From Hymenolepis diminuta (Eukaryota; Platyhelminthes; Cestoda; Cyclophyllidea; Hymenolepididae): a stretch of 64,000 bases of DNA. Within the stretch, counting starts at the first letter, position 1; every line of letters starts with the position of its first letter. The stretch is taken from the NCBI GenBank assembly GCA_900708905.1, contig CAADRB010000008.1, positions 3,094,744 to 3,158,743 on the forward strand, written 5' to 3'. The position numbers and the translations under genes were made by a program. This document shows, piece after piece, positions 25,891 through 39,500 of the stretch. The notes beneath the pieces are model-generated. The model did no database searches. It saw only the letters and a program-made list of their open reading frames with translations, and was not told where the DNA came from.

Positions 25891-26027
25891 CACATACTCC
25901 AATGCACTCGTGTAAATTGTTGTATTATTTCTTTGCATTTATAATATTGTTACACTATTATGAAGTTATTTTCTTAAGTAAAGCACTTATAAAATATGTT
26001 CGGATTCGGAGTTCTTTCAATTCTACT

Positions 26028-26033
26028 ATTAAA
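26028..26033 (+). terminator. Candidate poly(A) signal of the GPCR
   Basis: ATTAAA about 140 bases after the stop codon is the best hexamer I see near the gene. It is weak evidence in AT-rich DNA. Confidence 0.3.
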
Positions 26034-26099
26034 TATATACTAAAGTTTGTTAAGGTTTCATAATTTCAGTATAATTTATTGACCCCTATAACTAATAGC

Positions 26100-29000
26100 A
26101 TGATGCTTTATTAGAGTTTTATTTGTTTCACTGATAATTATTTAATTATTAAAAAATAGTGGTTTGCATTTAAGCACTTATAGAACAAGATTATCTTCAT
26201 TTGATTTTATGAGCCTATACAATTAAATACCCGTGAATGCCATAAATGAAGAGTGATTAGATGGTATATAATAATTAAAAGTCAATAGACAATAATAACG
26301 AAAATATCGTATTTCACTTTATGATGGTCCATTCTTATATTCTTGAAATAACACTTAGATATATGCATATCACAGTGATATGTGCTTCTAATGCTTATGC
26401 ATTTCATTTCAAGAAATTATGTAGTAGATGTGAGTTTTGACAAAATTATCCCTGCTTGGGGACTATCACGCGCGGTAGTGTATAAATCAGATTAATTCAT
26501 ATTTGTTTTGTCCTTAACTGCTGATGGATTTTGCTTTTGTCGCCGAAATGCCCGCACAATACATTCAACTTTTATGAAATAATCTGAATTGCAAACTCAC
26601 TATGAATGCACTTTGCTCTGCTTTGCCCTTTCTCATATTCCATCTTTATAATTCTCGTTTTAATTCTCATGACTTCCTCGGTTGGTGTTCTATAGAAGTC
26701 TGCGGTCTTCCAATATTCTGATAGGATTCACGGTCCACTTCCAGCCTTGGAAAGGCCACACTGCACTTGACATTTAAAAAATCTTTCTAGACGAATATGC
26801 TATGGATTTGGTGTTGAATTAACCTTTAATCACAATTGGTCAGAATCAATTGTACCAAAAATTAAATTATATTAACGGACAAGCTTTGGGTATTTTTTAA
26901 AGTATAATCAGATGAGTTACAGTAAGAAATCGGAGGAGTTTTTTCCTAAGATTATGATTATCCACTGTAATACACAAATAATGATGAAAAACAAATGAAA
27001 TTGGCTAATGAAAAGTCCAGCAAATGATGAGGTGGAGAGGAGTGAAAAGACTTTGAGAACAATGTTAAAGTACCAAAGAACCTTAATTCATTTGAGTTCT
27101 GGATTCGGATTTTACAATAGTTGTTTAATGAATATTCACGTTTCAAATTCCAAATCACCTTTTTGATACTGATCGGTCAATACTATAGTAAAAAGATCTT
27201 AAGCTTTGCAAAGACTATGGGTTTCTTTTGATTTAAAACACGAGATAGGCAATTTAGTTGGGTTGATCAGAATACTGATGTCTGAAAGAAGTCGATGCAG
27301 GTGAAATTAATTTCAACAAAGTACTCAAATATTTCACTTTGGAAAGCAGATTTAATGTTTATGAAGGAAAATTCAAAGAATCAAGTAAAATCCGTCTTAA
27401 GTTTTAAGCACTTTTTTCATCACAATAACACCCCTGAATTTGTTTAAATCAATATGTACTTTAAAATATTGCATTATTATAGTGAAAAAACTATTTAAAA
27501 ATTTTCCATCAATCTCCATTTGTTTATTTGCTTCAAAATTCACTAAAATGCCAACTATTAACGGAGCCACTCTATTTGCCTTACAATATTAAGACTTTTC
27601 CTTCCCTTCTGGATTTAATTGGCAGATCAAAAAAGGCTTCAAAGTCTCCGTTTCACTAGTGTAAATGACTATATTTTAATAAAAGATATATAACTAGCGT
27701 AGAGCTTTTATTCAAACCTTATTAATATGAGGAATTGGAAGTATTTTTGTTAGATATGGATGTTGTTAAATTAATCTGAGACAATACTCGAATTTGAGGG
27801 TAAAATAAGAAGATGACGCTAGGAGATAATTCAATTACCTAATTACACTTAATATTAGGCTATCATTAGTTAAGCAGATGAATTAGAGTTCTTGTCTTGG
27901 TAAAACTCCTACTAACTCATTAGTATTCATCAATATTGCCAACAAACGCTTTCGTATATATTCATACTAGCTTCATATCTCGAATCAGGTAGCTTTTTTA
28001 ATGTTCGACTTGGTTGTCAATAATCTAATGTTAAGTGCCTAATAAGTGTCACTAGATTACAGCTGACTAATTCCCAGAGAGAAGAAAAAAGACAGAACTG
28101 TTGTCATTTCAAGAATTTCATAGATTATCTTTAGTAAATATTTATACGCTCTTTCTTAGTTGCGACTGGCTAGAGATGATCTAGTGGTTCACCAATTATA
28201 ATTTACTTCTAATTCGATAAGATCTAGTGCGATAGTTTAAATGACCGGCCAATCGACAATTGGTGATTAATTTGATCGTATCTTAACCAACCACAATTAT
28301 GAACACTTCCCCTCCACGGCTAACCTTTTATTGAATTTCCTATTAGATAACGGATGTTTTTCTACATAATATTTGGCCAGTGGAAATGTGAAAATTTAAT
28401 GAAGGTTCAGTCTTGAGGCGTTTTTTGAATCTAATTGCCTCTTGGATATAATAAATTTTTAGCTTGAGGTATTCGAGAGCGTTTAGATCAATACAAATTT
28501 ATTCCTTCCTGACATTACAGTTAATCTCATGACCCGAAGCTTGCATCAATAAATATGTATATTCCGTAGGGAGAAAACCAGAACCATTAAGTGCCATAAG
28601 TCCAAGCGTACCCTATTGCATACCTAATTGACACCCAATTAATTAAATAATACTTGATGCCTTTGGTGTACAACAGCCTAAGTTCAAAGGAAAATAAATT
28701 ATATATATGTATATTTGCCGAAGAACTTTTTATGTCCAACCATAAAGAAGAATATTTATGCTTTCGGGAAAGTTTGCAATTGTAAGTCTAAAGAAAGTCA
28801 GAACCGTTTGTACTTAAAAACCAAAATCAATTCGTTCAACCACAGTTTTGCTCAAAGTGGAGAGCAGATTTTATAGTTCCTTAGCAAAAATGAATTTTTT
28901 ATAGTAGGATGTAGCAAAACACGAATGAGAATGTCGTATTTCATCTGACTTGAAGTGTTACTCATTATATTTTCTGTAGTCCCTCAAAGCGATAAGCTTT

Positions 29001-32000
29001 TTTATCCTGTCATAAATTTAGGATATGAATTATATTATTATAAATTGTTCTCCCGTTAATAAGCTATTCATCAATTGTAATACGGATCCAAACAAATACT
29101 GCCCTCTCTTTTTTCAACAGATTAAATGAAATCGATCTCTCCTCAGAAGTCTAATTTTGAGTGTACTGGGCCTGGTAATCTAGAGACTCTGAGATGGGCA
29201 TTTGTCTTAGTATTCTGGACATTCCAGATAGAAATAAAGGTGCGCGGTGATGTATCCCATGTTTCATCTATCAGTCAATTACAAAAGGGGTTTCAGGTTA
29301 CTAAAATTGACCAAGCGTAAAAGGACTCCTAGATAATAAATTGTTGACCAAAATAGAATATATTTTTTTAAAGAGAAATTAAAGGAAGATTTTTATATAC
29401 TGAGTGATTTTGTTACTAAATATTTACGATTCTGTACATTTGTTAAAACACACCAAAATTGTAAGGCTTTACTGGGGAAAATAGAGGAATTTTAATTAAT
29501 CCTGTGTTATTAGTCAGTTCACAGAATTCTGGCAATTTTAGAAGGTTTCGAAGACTATAAAATAAATTTTTAATAGTTTGATACTGATAGCTACAAGGTC
29601 TCTCTTAGAAAGATACTAACAGCAGGTGTCTTTGTTAAAGTTACTACTCTGATGACAATCACAACTTAAAGATGGAAGAAGTGGTCCGACTAACTAGCAA
29701 AATGGTCTTACCAGGTATGGTTATAAATATATTGCTAGCGGGTAGTTGCAAAGTAGGTGTTTCAATGCCAATATGGATCAATAAATAAGAAGGGGAAGGC
29801 GGCACGCATGCCCTTACGAGTGCGAATCAATGATGAGGTTCAATAAGCAAAGTAGGATGAGTCCATTGAATAAAATTAATGAAAAATAGGACGGCTTTGC
29901 AGTAAAAAGGCAGAATGATGCAAATTGAGTAGAGAACCATCATGCACATCTCAAAATTGCAGGTTATATAATAGAGCCCCAAGACAATTTATGACATGTA
30001 TCCTTCTCAATTTTAAAAATTAGTTTAAAAAGAGATTAATGAATGATTTATTTAATGCCAAAACATGGAGTTACTTTTCGACCTATGTGAACATTAGACC
30101 TTCTTGAATTTGCATGTTCATTTCAATTTCAGTAAAATACAGAGTTATTGAGGCATAACTCTGACAAATATTAAATTCAAAGAAAAAAATTTTAATTGTA
30201 TTAACAACTGTTTTGACGTACATTTCAGGAGAAAAACATCCCGAGAAATTCGCAGCAGTAATTTATAATCTGCCAATATTTTATTTACAAGCATTCGTAT
30301 TTGTTACCATATACATTCAATCAAATAATCTATAAGAAAATTCGTGCTTTGATAATTTCTAGAATGGTTTATCTTGGGAAAAAGAATATTTAAAATTCCC
30401 TTAAATTGTTAATGAATAACTAGAAAAATATCTGACATGGTTTATTATATATTTGTAACTTTCTTACCTATTTGATGTGAACTAAATTGAGTGGCAGATA
30501 AAAGGGGTTGGCGTACTCGATTATCTGCACTAGCTAGCAGCGTGTGCTTTTAAAACCAGAAAGAGAAACATTACTCAGATATTTGTCTACTTATTTGAGA
30601 CGGTATCACAAAAATGCAGGAACATAAAAAAAGAAAGAAATAAAATAAACTGTTATAATTCTAAAGTTTGCATATTTTAAATTTGAGTGTAATTTTCAAT
30701 CATCAATTAAAATAAAATTCAATATTTATCAATTTCAAAAACTGATCTTGAGATAATTTGATATACAGATACATAGCCTAACCCTTCGTTCTCTAACTAC
30801 CAATCAGTCAGCTTTGAATATCTTGGATCCAGGCGATCATTCAGAAATTACTGATCAACTCTTGAAGTTGGCACTTCCGCACGTTAGGCCATGTGTTAAC
30901 AAACTATACTTATTAAGTAAAAAGTGACTTAATTCTTAATTTAAAAAATTATGCTTACACTCGATCTGGAAAAGGGAAAGACATCCCAGAGCCTTTTTAT
31001 TGAGAAATTTGCTCTTTACTGCCACACATGTTAAACAGAGTTAACCATTGTGATTGGTCATCCACATCACAGATGTGCACCAAAGAGCATCTGTCCCGTA
31101 ACCTCCCACTTAAAAGTGCGGACGTTGATCATTAAATTTCTGGCGCACAGACGAGTTTGACTTTTCCATAACTTGATTATTAATCTCCATTTCAATCCAT
31201 TTTTCTCTTTCCCTTCATTTTTACTGTTTCTTGATCCCAATAACAATAGGCTGTGTCACTTACTAATCTGTGGTTATCTGCGGATAATCTATTTTAAGTT
31301 AATGATGCAGTAAAGGTATGACAATTCGAAAATTTCCTCACAAAGAAAGGAAGGGTTCTAAAACGATAAATATGATTATTGACTCGGAAAGATTTCTAAC
31401 TTGCATTAAAAGATAACATATTTAATCAATAATTTCTCTTGTGTCAATAGCTAAATAGCGTTAAAACAGTTCTGTTTAGCTATATGTTCTAATGACAAAA
31501 AATTAGATGGATGATTGACCATCGGAAAGCAAAGAACAATAAGAGAAATTCGCTTATTTTCATTTCTAGCCATTTCAGAGTGTAACTATACTGGAGATGG
31601 AAATTGTATCGGTAATTTTCGTCATATTCTTGAATGGGCATCAGGTGTCTTATTAATCTTTGATTTTCTTTATTCTCTCCATAATTGACCTTTTAAAGTG
31701 TTTTTCGATTATTTACGCAATAAGTGGCCGGCAAACAGTTTTTGCATTTCATTGAAATTCGACCACAATCTTGACGCATCAAAAATTCTTTTATTGTTAC
31801 ACAATTTGTTATCCGATAAGATCGCATTGTAGACCCTATTTAAGGTCAAAACGTGATACCTCCATTAATAATTATTTATGATAATAGCGGTCCTCCCTCA
31901 ATCAAATATCTTTCTTAAATAAATATTTCCTTCTGTCCACTTAGCAGGAAAAAACAAAAAGGGATTTTGTCATCTCTCTTCCCCTTCTATCGTTTCTTAT

Positions 32001-35000
32001 CCAATCTAGATAAAATCTTAAACGGAAGCTGGCAAATGAATGTTCTCATTATACGCTCAATTTTATGCATTTTGTCCGTCGATGTCAATATCATCTTACT
32101 ATTACTAAATTTTCTGATTTTCTGCTTGTAGTGAAAGTTGCTAAAATGTTGATTGTATGTCGGTGGTCAATAACCAAGTTTGTCAAGTCAGAGTTTGTCA
32201 GAGTCGAAGCTCATTATGTACATCCAGTAACATGAATAAACAATCGCAGCGATTAAAAAGAGGTGGTAGAATTTGAGTTTCTCGTCAGAGGAACTTTAGA
32301 ATACCTGCATTTTACTCACGTCAGTTGTCGGTAATACTTTCATAAATAGAAATCTCGGCAAAATTTTCCTCCCTCTCACCAAAAATACCAATAACAGAAA
32401 TGAATGGCTTTAAGAGATTTTCCATTTTAATAAATATCTTTGTGTCAAAATTGCAATATTTGTTCAATTTAATTATTTACAAACGCGCATATTATAAAAA
32501 TTTTCCATTAGTTACAAATTTTTGCAATATTTTTGTCCTTTTTAACTCTTACATTGAATAAGCACCTTGTAAAAATTAAAAACTTCGATATTTTTCATCG
32601 ATGTGTCCTTTTAACCTTTATTATGCCAGATTTTCATAATTATGAGTTACATTTAATTTGTTTTAATTGGTGCAAACTTTCTGAAAACCATTTTATTTAA
32701 TGCGTTGGCGTTTTAAATATTAAAATATTTAGGTCTCGACATTCTCTATTGATTCTGAACAAGACAATATACTTAATGAACTATAAATTAAAGCAATTTT
32801 CTCTTTTTATAAATAAATTTTCCATAATCTAAGTATTTCTCAAGCACCAGATTCCCATTGGCGACAGTAATGAAAGTACACTATAAGATTCTCATATATT
32901 CTGAAAGTAAAACTGGGCGAAATGTATGGGAAATGAGTTGTTTTTTTATTATTTGAAACAATAATATTAAGCTTATTCCTAACGAAGTTTGCAATCTGAT
33001 AGAAACAAATAAAGTATGAATTACCTTCTTTGCTTAAAAAAGGTTTTTACGTAAATTATTGAGTAAGAAATGTGCAAGATGATCAGATAAAAAATGCTAA
33101 TAATCAATTAGTTCTTTTTTCTCATTATTTTTTACATTTGTTTTCAAGATGCCTCATTTGCTTTTAAAAAGCACCCTTTTAGCAACCTTTTATTGGCACT
33201 TTTCTAATAATTGGAATATTTAAAAACTTGGCTGCCAAAGAAAGCTTTTGGTAGATAGAGTCCCGTAGAACAGACAGGTGAGTAAGAAGTATAGGGATTG
33301 GGGGTTGTTTTAGCTGTCACCCTCTTATCTTATTACACTATTGACCACACAAATAAGAATGAGACAAGGCAAGACTGTGGCGGTCGAGACTTATTAAGAA
33401 ATATCAAAGACTACGGGAGAGAAATGAAGGCTGAGGATTTGGTAGATAGATGGTGAGATAGACAGATAGAGTGAAGAACACGAAGAAGAATATAAAAAAG
33501 GTCGGCCTCATTGGGGAGTTAAACCATGTTAATTTTATCGTGTTTAGCAGGTTTGGCAGTATTCAGGGTCGATTCAGATTAACACTTGAGGAACCCATCG
33601 AGTGATAAAAATTCAAAAGAGTGTAAAATATTTGAAAGGATTGCTTAACTTGAAGCAATACACGAGAGATTCATCTCAGAATTGATAAAGTAGGGAATAT
33701 AATATTAAGCGTTCAGTAAAAGACGTTGAAAGGAATCTTAATTGTGGAGAAAAGCTGAGTACTGGCGCTATAGTTATACTCAAATGAAGGGGGAAAATTA
33801 AATTAATAAAGACATCGCTCTTTTAGATGTTTTCCTATTATTAAATAAATGAAAAATCTTTTCAGGCTTATTTACTAAAAATTTTTTATTTATTTTTCTA
33901 ATATACTTTTGAATTTTGTGGTGACTTATTATTTGACGAGCATTTAGCGTATTTTTCTAAAATCTGTGAAATTTTAGCAACTGCGTGAGCGGTTCAATCT
34001 ATATCATTTTTCCTTAATTTAAGGGTAAATTTGGAGAGTGTTTGATAGACAAGAGCCAACATAAAAATAACGCGGAGAGAATTTTTAAGATTCCCCAAAT
34101 AGATAAGAAGGTTGACAGCCGTCTGTGTGCTAATGTAGTGCTAATTCGGCTATTTTTTTCCGAGAGTTTACTTACCCGAATGCCAAATTTTGCTGTCATT
34201 TTCAGTTCGACTAGAAGCTACTAAAATTCCCGGACTATCGATTTTATGTTCACTTGAAATATACTTGTTTTAACTAATAATCTGATTTGTCTGAGGAGTT
34301 AAGGCGTAAAATGATGGTAAGTAAATGTAAATAAAATTTTTTGTCAGATTTACTTTAACTTTAGTTACCTTTATTTTTAATTGCTGTTACTATTAGCAGT
34401 AAGATAAATTAGATTAAAGGTAAATAATTCAAAACATGGGAAAAGTAAAATAGTTTTGTTAAAATTTAAAAGAGAAGGGATCAAGTAGAAGTTGACAAAA
34501 TGACTTATGCATCAAAATATTCTTAATTCATTTGATTTTCGGATTCCGGTTGTGCGATTTTAATGCATCACTTATAGTTCATTGCTTCATATTATAATCT
34601 TTTAATATTCAAATTTCAGAGTTGTTCTGTTGCATCATTCCTTATCGCAAACATCGGCATTTCAGTATTAGATTCCTGGGTGATAGTTTCTGTCTACAGT
34701 TTCTTGAGCCTATTAACTAGTTGTGAGAACTGAGAGACTGGTTATGTCGTCTCCCTATATCTGTTAATTTTGTAATGATAGTTATAAGATGTTGCCTTCA
34801 ATATCCTACTAGTCACCTTTTGAAGCACCTTAGGATAAAATTTGTCTCCTTTAAAAGCACATATCCGTTGATCAATCGATTTTTATTAATTACTTTCGTT
34901 ACCTCCTTGCTGTAGAAATAGGAAATACAAGCGTCCTACTCCAATATTTTTACAGAAGTAAGAGGTTGTTGATTGCCGTTATTTCCTGTGCAGCTTTCAA

Positions 35001-36889
35001 ATGGGATAATCATTTAATGATGTATCTTGCCTTTGGATGGAGGAAGTTTACTACTCAGCCACTGAAATCGTAAAATATTATTAAGTTCGTTTGAGTTACT
35101 AAGATTTGTAACAAAGATTTAAATAGTGAGAATGATACATAGATTTAAAGATTATAACCTTTGGTGGATTTTCAGAGTTAAATTTGGGGAATTATTGTAA
35201 TTAAAAGAAAGGATTGATGGCTCTTTTGTTCTTTGAAAAATCTGAGTGAGTTAATTTTGATTGAGGCTGTCGGTTTCAGGAGAGATCTTAACAAAACTAG
35301 TTGAGTAATCATTGTGAACACTAAAACAGTTGAGCAAAAAGATTTCTACTGATGCTCGCAAATTTTAAATCCTAGCATCAAACACCAATTTCTGAAGAAT
35401 TTGGCTTTGTTGTCTCAGTTAACATTATATGCTAAGCGAAGATCAACAAAAAAAACTATATGACCCCGAATTTTCCCTCATGTCAAAGAAGGAAAAAGAT
35501 CTACCGAGTTTTATTTTCACAATAATGTTAACGATGGAAATTCATGTTGAAATTTATTGCTATTAATATTCATTAAAAGGATCACAAAGGCTTAAATTTC
35601 CTATTACAATTGTGGTGCAATTTTTGAATGGAACCATAACGAAGGAATAATTTAATCTATTCAGGTGGCTGGAATAATTTCAGGGTAATCGGGAAATCAC
35701 TTTGATTTATTGATCAAACTATCTAGTTTATTTATATTCTTTTCGCCGCCCATCATCCATTCGTTCATCTCTACGCACTTATACAAATCTCCCGATCAGA
35801 AAGATTTTGCCGAAAACTTTTGACTTCTGATCATTCTGAATCACCAGATACACACTGGCATCTCCTACGTTTACCAAGAATAGACTATGGAAGTAAAAAT
35901 TTTTGCACTTAAGTCAATTAAGTCAAGTTATAATTAAACCTGTCAAATAATGCCTCTAATTTTTCCTTTTATTTTGTCTATTTTGATTTTGTCTTTATGT
36001 TGGAATGTCTGGAAGCTCAATGAGTTATTACAATATTAATTTATTAATTATATCCCTCCCTTTCTGGTCTCTTGTCAAAAACAAAAACCCCTTAATTTAA
36101 GACCTGTAAGCACAAGCGTCATCTTTTAATGGTATATTGTCTATTCGAAGTATTTCATACCTCCCCTTTATAAGATCTGCAGCGGATACTACACAAATAG
36201 GCCATTTTGATAAACATTAGTAATCCTCTTGGAGGTCCAACTAGTTGCTGACTAGTACAACTAGCCTCTAGTAGAGTCCTCTAGTATAAACTTGTCCCCA
36301 AATTAGCTAGGCTATGTCCAAGGTAACAAGAAGTTTATTGCAGAGCTAACTGCCAACATGCTTAGTCATTGAAATACAACCAATGCTACGCTGCAGGAAT
36401 ATTGATCGTTGATTGGCTGGGAAGACCTCTGCATGCACGCCGCGCTTGCTCGGAAAGGGATCGGTAGCACGATCGCACTTTCCGGAATGTTCAAGTAATG
36501 GTCAGCCTTGGCAGAGTTGTGTACTCTACGTAGCTCAGATGATAAGAGGATAAAATATGATAGGCTGAAAAATAATCAAGGTCTAGAGCACATATTTTGA
36601 AATTTCTCCCGAAATCCAGATCGTGAAAACAAGACCACGTGTGCTTGATTTTTGTGGTTTAGTAAATATCGCTTTTGGATCATCTTAATAACTATCCGCT
36701 GAGGAATTCTGCAATACTGCTTACTGCATGTAAATATTTTCAGAAAAGCAAGCAATGCTTTTACATTGTACAAGAGACTAGTATTGAAACGAACTCCAAC
36801 AATTCCAAACAACTTTTGTTTAAAAGAGTAGATAAACAGCAACCCTTCAGAATGTCATCCTCAATTCCTTAACATCATCCTTATTTCAG
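26100..36889. other. Long stretch without a supported gene
   Basis: Mostly AT-rich DNA with no recognisable domain on either strand. Possible exceptions: an exon-like stretch at 29121-29320 after a good acceptor (ctcttttttcaacag), with an unplaced frame; a repeat fragment near 30806-30835; and a GC-richer patch at 36370-36560. This whole stretch would become intron if exon 36890-37076 belongs to gene B. Confidence 0.45.
30806..30840 (+). repeat. Fragment of a dispersed repeat shared with 60560-60790
   Basis: agctttgaatatcttgga is identical at about 30814 and 60738, with looser similarity on either side. Too short alone to classify. Confidence 0.35.
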
Positions 36890-37076
36890 AGACTTTGTAG
36901 TAGATGCGTATTCAATTTTGGAAGACAGGGAGAAAAAGTCAGCAATTTTCTTCAATCTGTTTCGTCAGCCCAAAAAAGAAAGTCCCGAACCCCATGGACC
37001 AATCCCTCCAACTATCTCACCTGAATCGAAAAGTAATAGCTTTACATCCGAACAGTATGCAATAGCTTTTAAGTAA
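36890..37076 (+). CDS. Orphan coding exon with stop (unassigned gene or alternative end of gene B)
   Basis: A strong acceptor (catccttatttcag) precedes a frame open for 61 codons in phase 2, beginning DFVVDAYSILEDREKKSA, then FFNLFRQPKKESPEP and a Pro/Ser-rich end, TAA at 37074-37076. The phase equals that of the gene B donor at 6394, so it could be an alternative terminal exon across a 30.5-kb intron that would then contain the GPCR gene. It could equally be the last exon of an independent gene whose other exons I do not see, or an internal exon using the gtaata at about 37031. No family recognised. Confidence 0.45.
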
Positions 37077-37091
37077 ACTAATTATATTATT

Positions 37092-37097
37092 AATAAA
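37092..37097 (+). terminator. Candidate poly(A) signal after the orphan exon
   Basis: AATAAA 15 bases after the stop codon of the orphan exon. Confidence 0.3.
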
Positions 37098-37214
37098 CCC
37101 GTATAATAAGTTCGTACAATTCTGAAATATGTAAGCAAAATACATACAGGAATATGCGCCTAAGTATAAAATACTCATCTCTCCCCTACTCCCCTGAATT
37201 TCTATTGTCATTTG

Positions 37215-37315
37215 ATCAATAAATTTTGGTCTAGTCAGCTCCTAATGTACCGGCCTAAAGCTGTTGTGTGCCCTTACAATTTGCGACAATGTATTCTACG
37301 TTTTATCGGTAAGGT
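37215..37315 (+). repeat. LTR end and primer-binding-like site of a decayed Ty3/gypsy-type element
   Basis: AATAAA (37218-37223) is followed by ttggtctagtcagctcc, which matches the copy at 18831, then by cccttacaatttgcgacaa. A terminal ..ACA next to a ttggcgac-like sequence is a usual layout for an LTR 3' end plus primer-binding site. A gag-like reading frame starts about 50 bases later, which supports the reading. Confidence 0.5.
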
Positions 37316-37364
37316 AAGATTAAATGTAGGAGCGCACAAATCTATTAGTAAGATCGAAAGAAAC

Positions 37365-37935
37365 ATGGACCAAGAAATATTAAAGGAACAGGCGACCATC
37401 TTTGCACAATAGCTACTTACGTCTTCAGCTTGGGAATGGAGTTGGATTAATTTCAAGTCACAGTTTTCATCCGTCCACTCTACGCCTATATTGGTCAGTG
37501 CGCTGACAAGTGATTTCCAATTGGCTGGCAACATTGCTAACTAAGTCTACATCCGATTTATCTGTAACAACACAGGAATCTTGTGTGAAAATTGCTATAA
37601 CAATATGTTACTTCAGGTTCATTACTAATTTAAATTTGAGAATTTGGGTGCTAATAATTCCTGATACAAATGGATATTGTTATAAAATACTTTTTATATT
37701 AGTATATACACAATGTTTTGATAACCCATTACTGCCGAGCTCGTGCATGACGTTCTCGAAAAACCGTCCACGACACCTTACGATAACCTCAAGTGTGTTA
37801 TCTTGGAGAGCATGGAGGAGCCAAAACTAGAATGTAGCAAATGGCTTAGCAACGAGTTAATGAATTTCTATGCTGAGATAATTCAGAGCTGGATCCTCCT
37901 CAAACAGACAGCGATGATTCATCCTCTATAACAAA
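37365..37935 (+). pseudogene. Ty3/gypsy-like gag remnant
   Basis: From ATG 37365 the frame reads MDQEILKEQATIF, hits a stop at 37410, then continues in the same frame with AWEWSWINFKSQFSS, which resembles the conserved Trp-x-x-x-Phe region of Ty3-type Gag. After an interrupted segment of about 180 bases, the same frame carries ELVHDVLEKPSTTPYDNLK (about 37734-37790), matching the typical Gag order of an acidic-hydrophobic helix, a Pro-containing turn and PY-x-x-LK. In-frame stops show it is dead. No protease or reverse transcriptase region was recognised downstream. Confidence 0.5.
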
Positions 37936-39160
37936 CACTCCAGGGTAGGAATTTGATACAGAGCAGTTTCTACTAGATAACCGAGAACTCTCCGAGGAAC
38001 TTCCTTTCATCGCTAGTGATTCCGACTCTAAATGAGGGGAAAAGAAACATTGCCTACCCGATCAAGCATCTACCATCCACAAGAGACGAACGAGGTGAAA
38101 GAGGAACACGCAGAAATTTGAAGTGACGAACCCTCCAAATCTGTCGGAAACACGGTATCAACATCAAAGAAAATAACGAAATCTACCAGGCAATTCCAAC
38201 ATCGCATTATTTCGCTACATTTGGTCGACAAACCAATTCTGATCTCTACAATCTCAAATTGGCTCGGCACAAAGGGCAGACATCACACCTTCTAAAATCG
38301 TCAAATCCTCAAAGACGATCCAACAAAAGCTCTCGGTGTCTCGTAAAACATTGCAGACAACTGGTGCCCTCCAAACCTCTAAATTATTCCACATCAATAT
38401 GCTATCAAAATGAGACAAAGAGCAAGGGACCTAAGGAAACGCATTGAAACAAATATATCAATCAACCCGGAGATAAAGCAACAAACACTTACCCACCTTG
38501 TTTCTCCTTAAATTTGTATATTCTTTATTCTCTATTGATTACCCGACTTTAAAATTACTCCATTGCATTTGCACGTTCCCTTTTTATTTTTGTGTTTTAC
38601 TATTTACTTCCCTCCTTTATTCAACCTTCTTATTCAAGCTTCCTTTTCCTCCAACTTATTCCTTCCAAGGAGTGACATGTTCGGCTTGAAAAGGACAAGT
38701 ATGCTTGAAATACTTAATATACGGCGATTAGTTTGGCCTTTGTGTACCTAAAGGCTGGGAGGAGGCTGGTGGACTCCCAAAATTCCCCTATTTTTTAATA
38801 ATATTAATTTAATTCGTTTTGATAACAAATTACACTTATGTTGTTAGGTTTGTCTGAACTGTTTTCAACACAATTAGATAATACTGATCAGCTGTTCGTA
38901 CTCGCCTTTTACTTAATAACTCGGATGTCACCTGTAAAACACCGGTGACATGTCCTCACCTTATTATTTTCCTCCCTTTCTTTACTTTCTTCCGTCTCAT
39001 TTTCTCTGTAAATTGTGATTGTCTACTATTAGCTGAAAGCTGTTAATTTTTCTTTCAACATTTACAAATGATATTGTGAGTATTCAACCTTCTGAACAAC
39101 TAGTTGCAACAAGTTCAGTAACCTGAAACTACAGAGTCTTGGTGGGTTATTACCCTTCTA
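37936..39160. other. Stretch downstream of the gag remnant, no gene recognised
   Basis: Interrupted open frames at 38040-38450 may be more element sequence, but I recognise no zinc knuckle, protease or polymerase motif. 38480-38690 is pyrimidine-rich. Probably element debris. Confidence 0.35.
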
Positions 39161-39168
39161 ATTTCTTT

Positions 39169-39500
39169 CCATCCTCACCGCATAACAAGACGGAGAAAAG
39201 AGGAGTCCGCTGGTTAGATAACTTTATTGAGAACCGCAAGAAAGCTTAGAGGAACGAGATGGATTTGTGAGGCGCAAAGGTACGGGATTTAGATGCGGAT
39301 ATGGTGTGGATATGGATATGGGAAAAAGGAGCTTTAAGTAAAACGAAGAAAGTCGGGGGAACAAAATAGAGATAGGGTACATAGGTAGAGTCTGAATTCA
39401 CCTTCGGATAGAGCACCTGTAACTGATCGATTACTGATTTGGGTTTAACCTTGGTAACGTTGATGATTTCTAATGGACATGATAAATATGCACTCAAATC
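39169..39500 (-). repeat. LTR-like element, minus strand
   Basis: On the minus strand a C/T-rich segment leads to tctcaataaagtt, then a short GC-richer tail ending gtcttgttatgcggtgagg. The order and wording match 19441-19510. The open frame at 39246-39497 on the minus strand lies within this LTR-like DNA and is not a gene. Confidence 0.5.

Noticed and set aside
37274..37534. 86-codon minus-strand open frame
   Set aside because: Antisense to the LTR end and gag remnant.
39246..39497. 83-codon minus-strand open frame
   Set aside because: Sits inside an LTR-like C/T-rich segment leading to a poly(A)-type signal; low-complexity open frame, not a gene.
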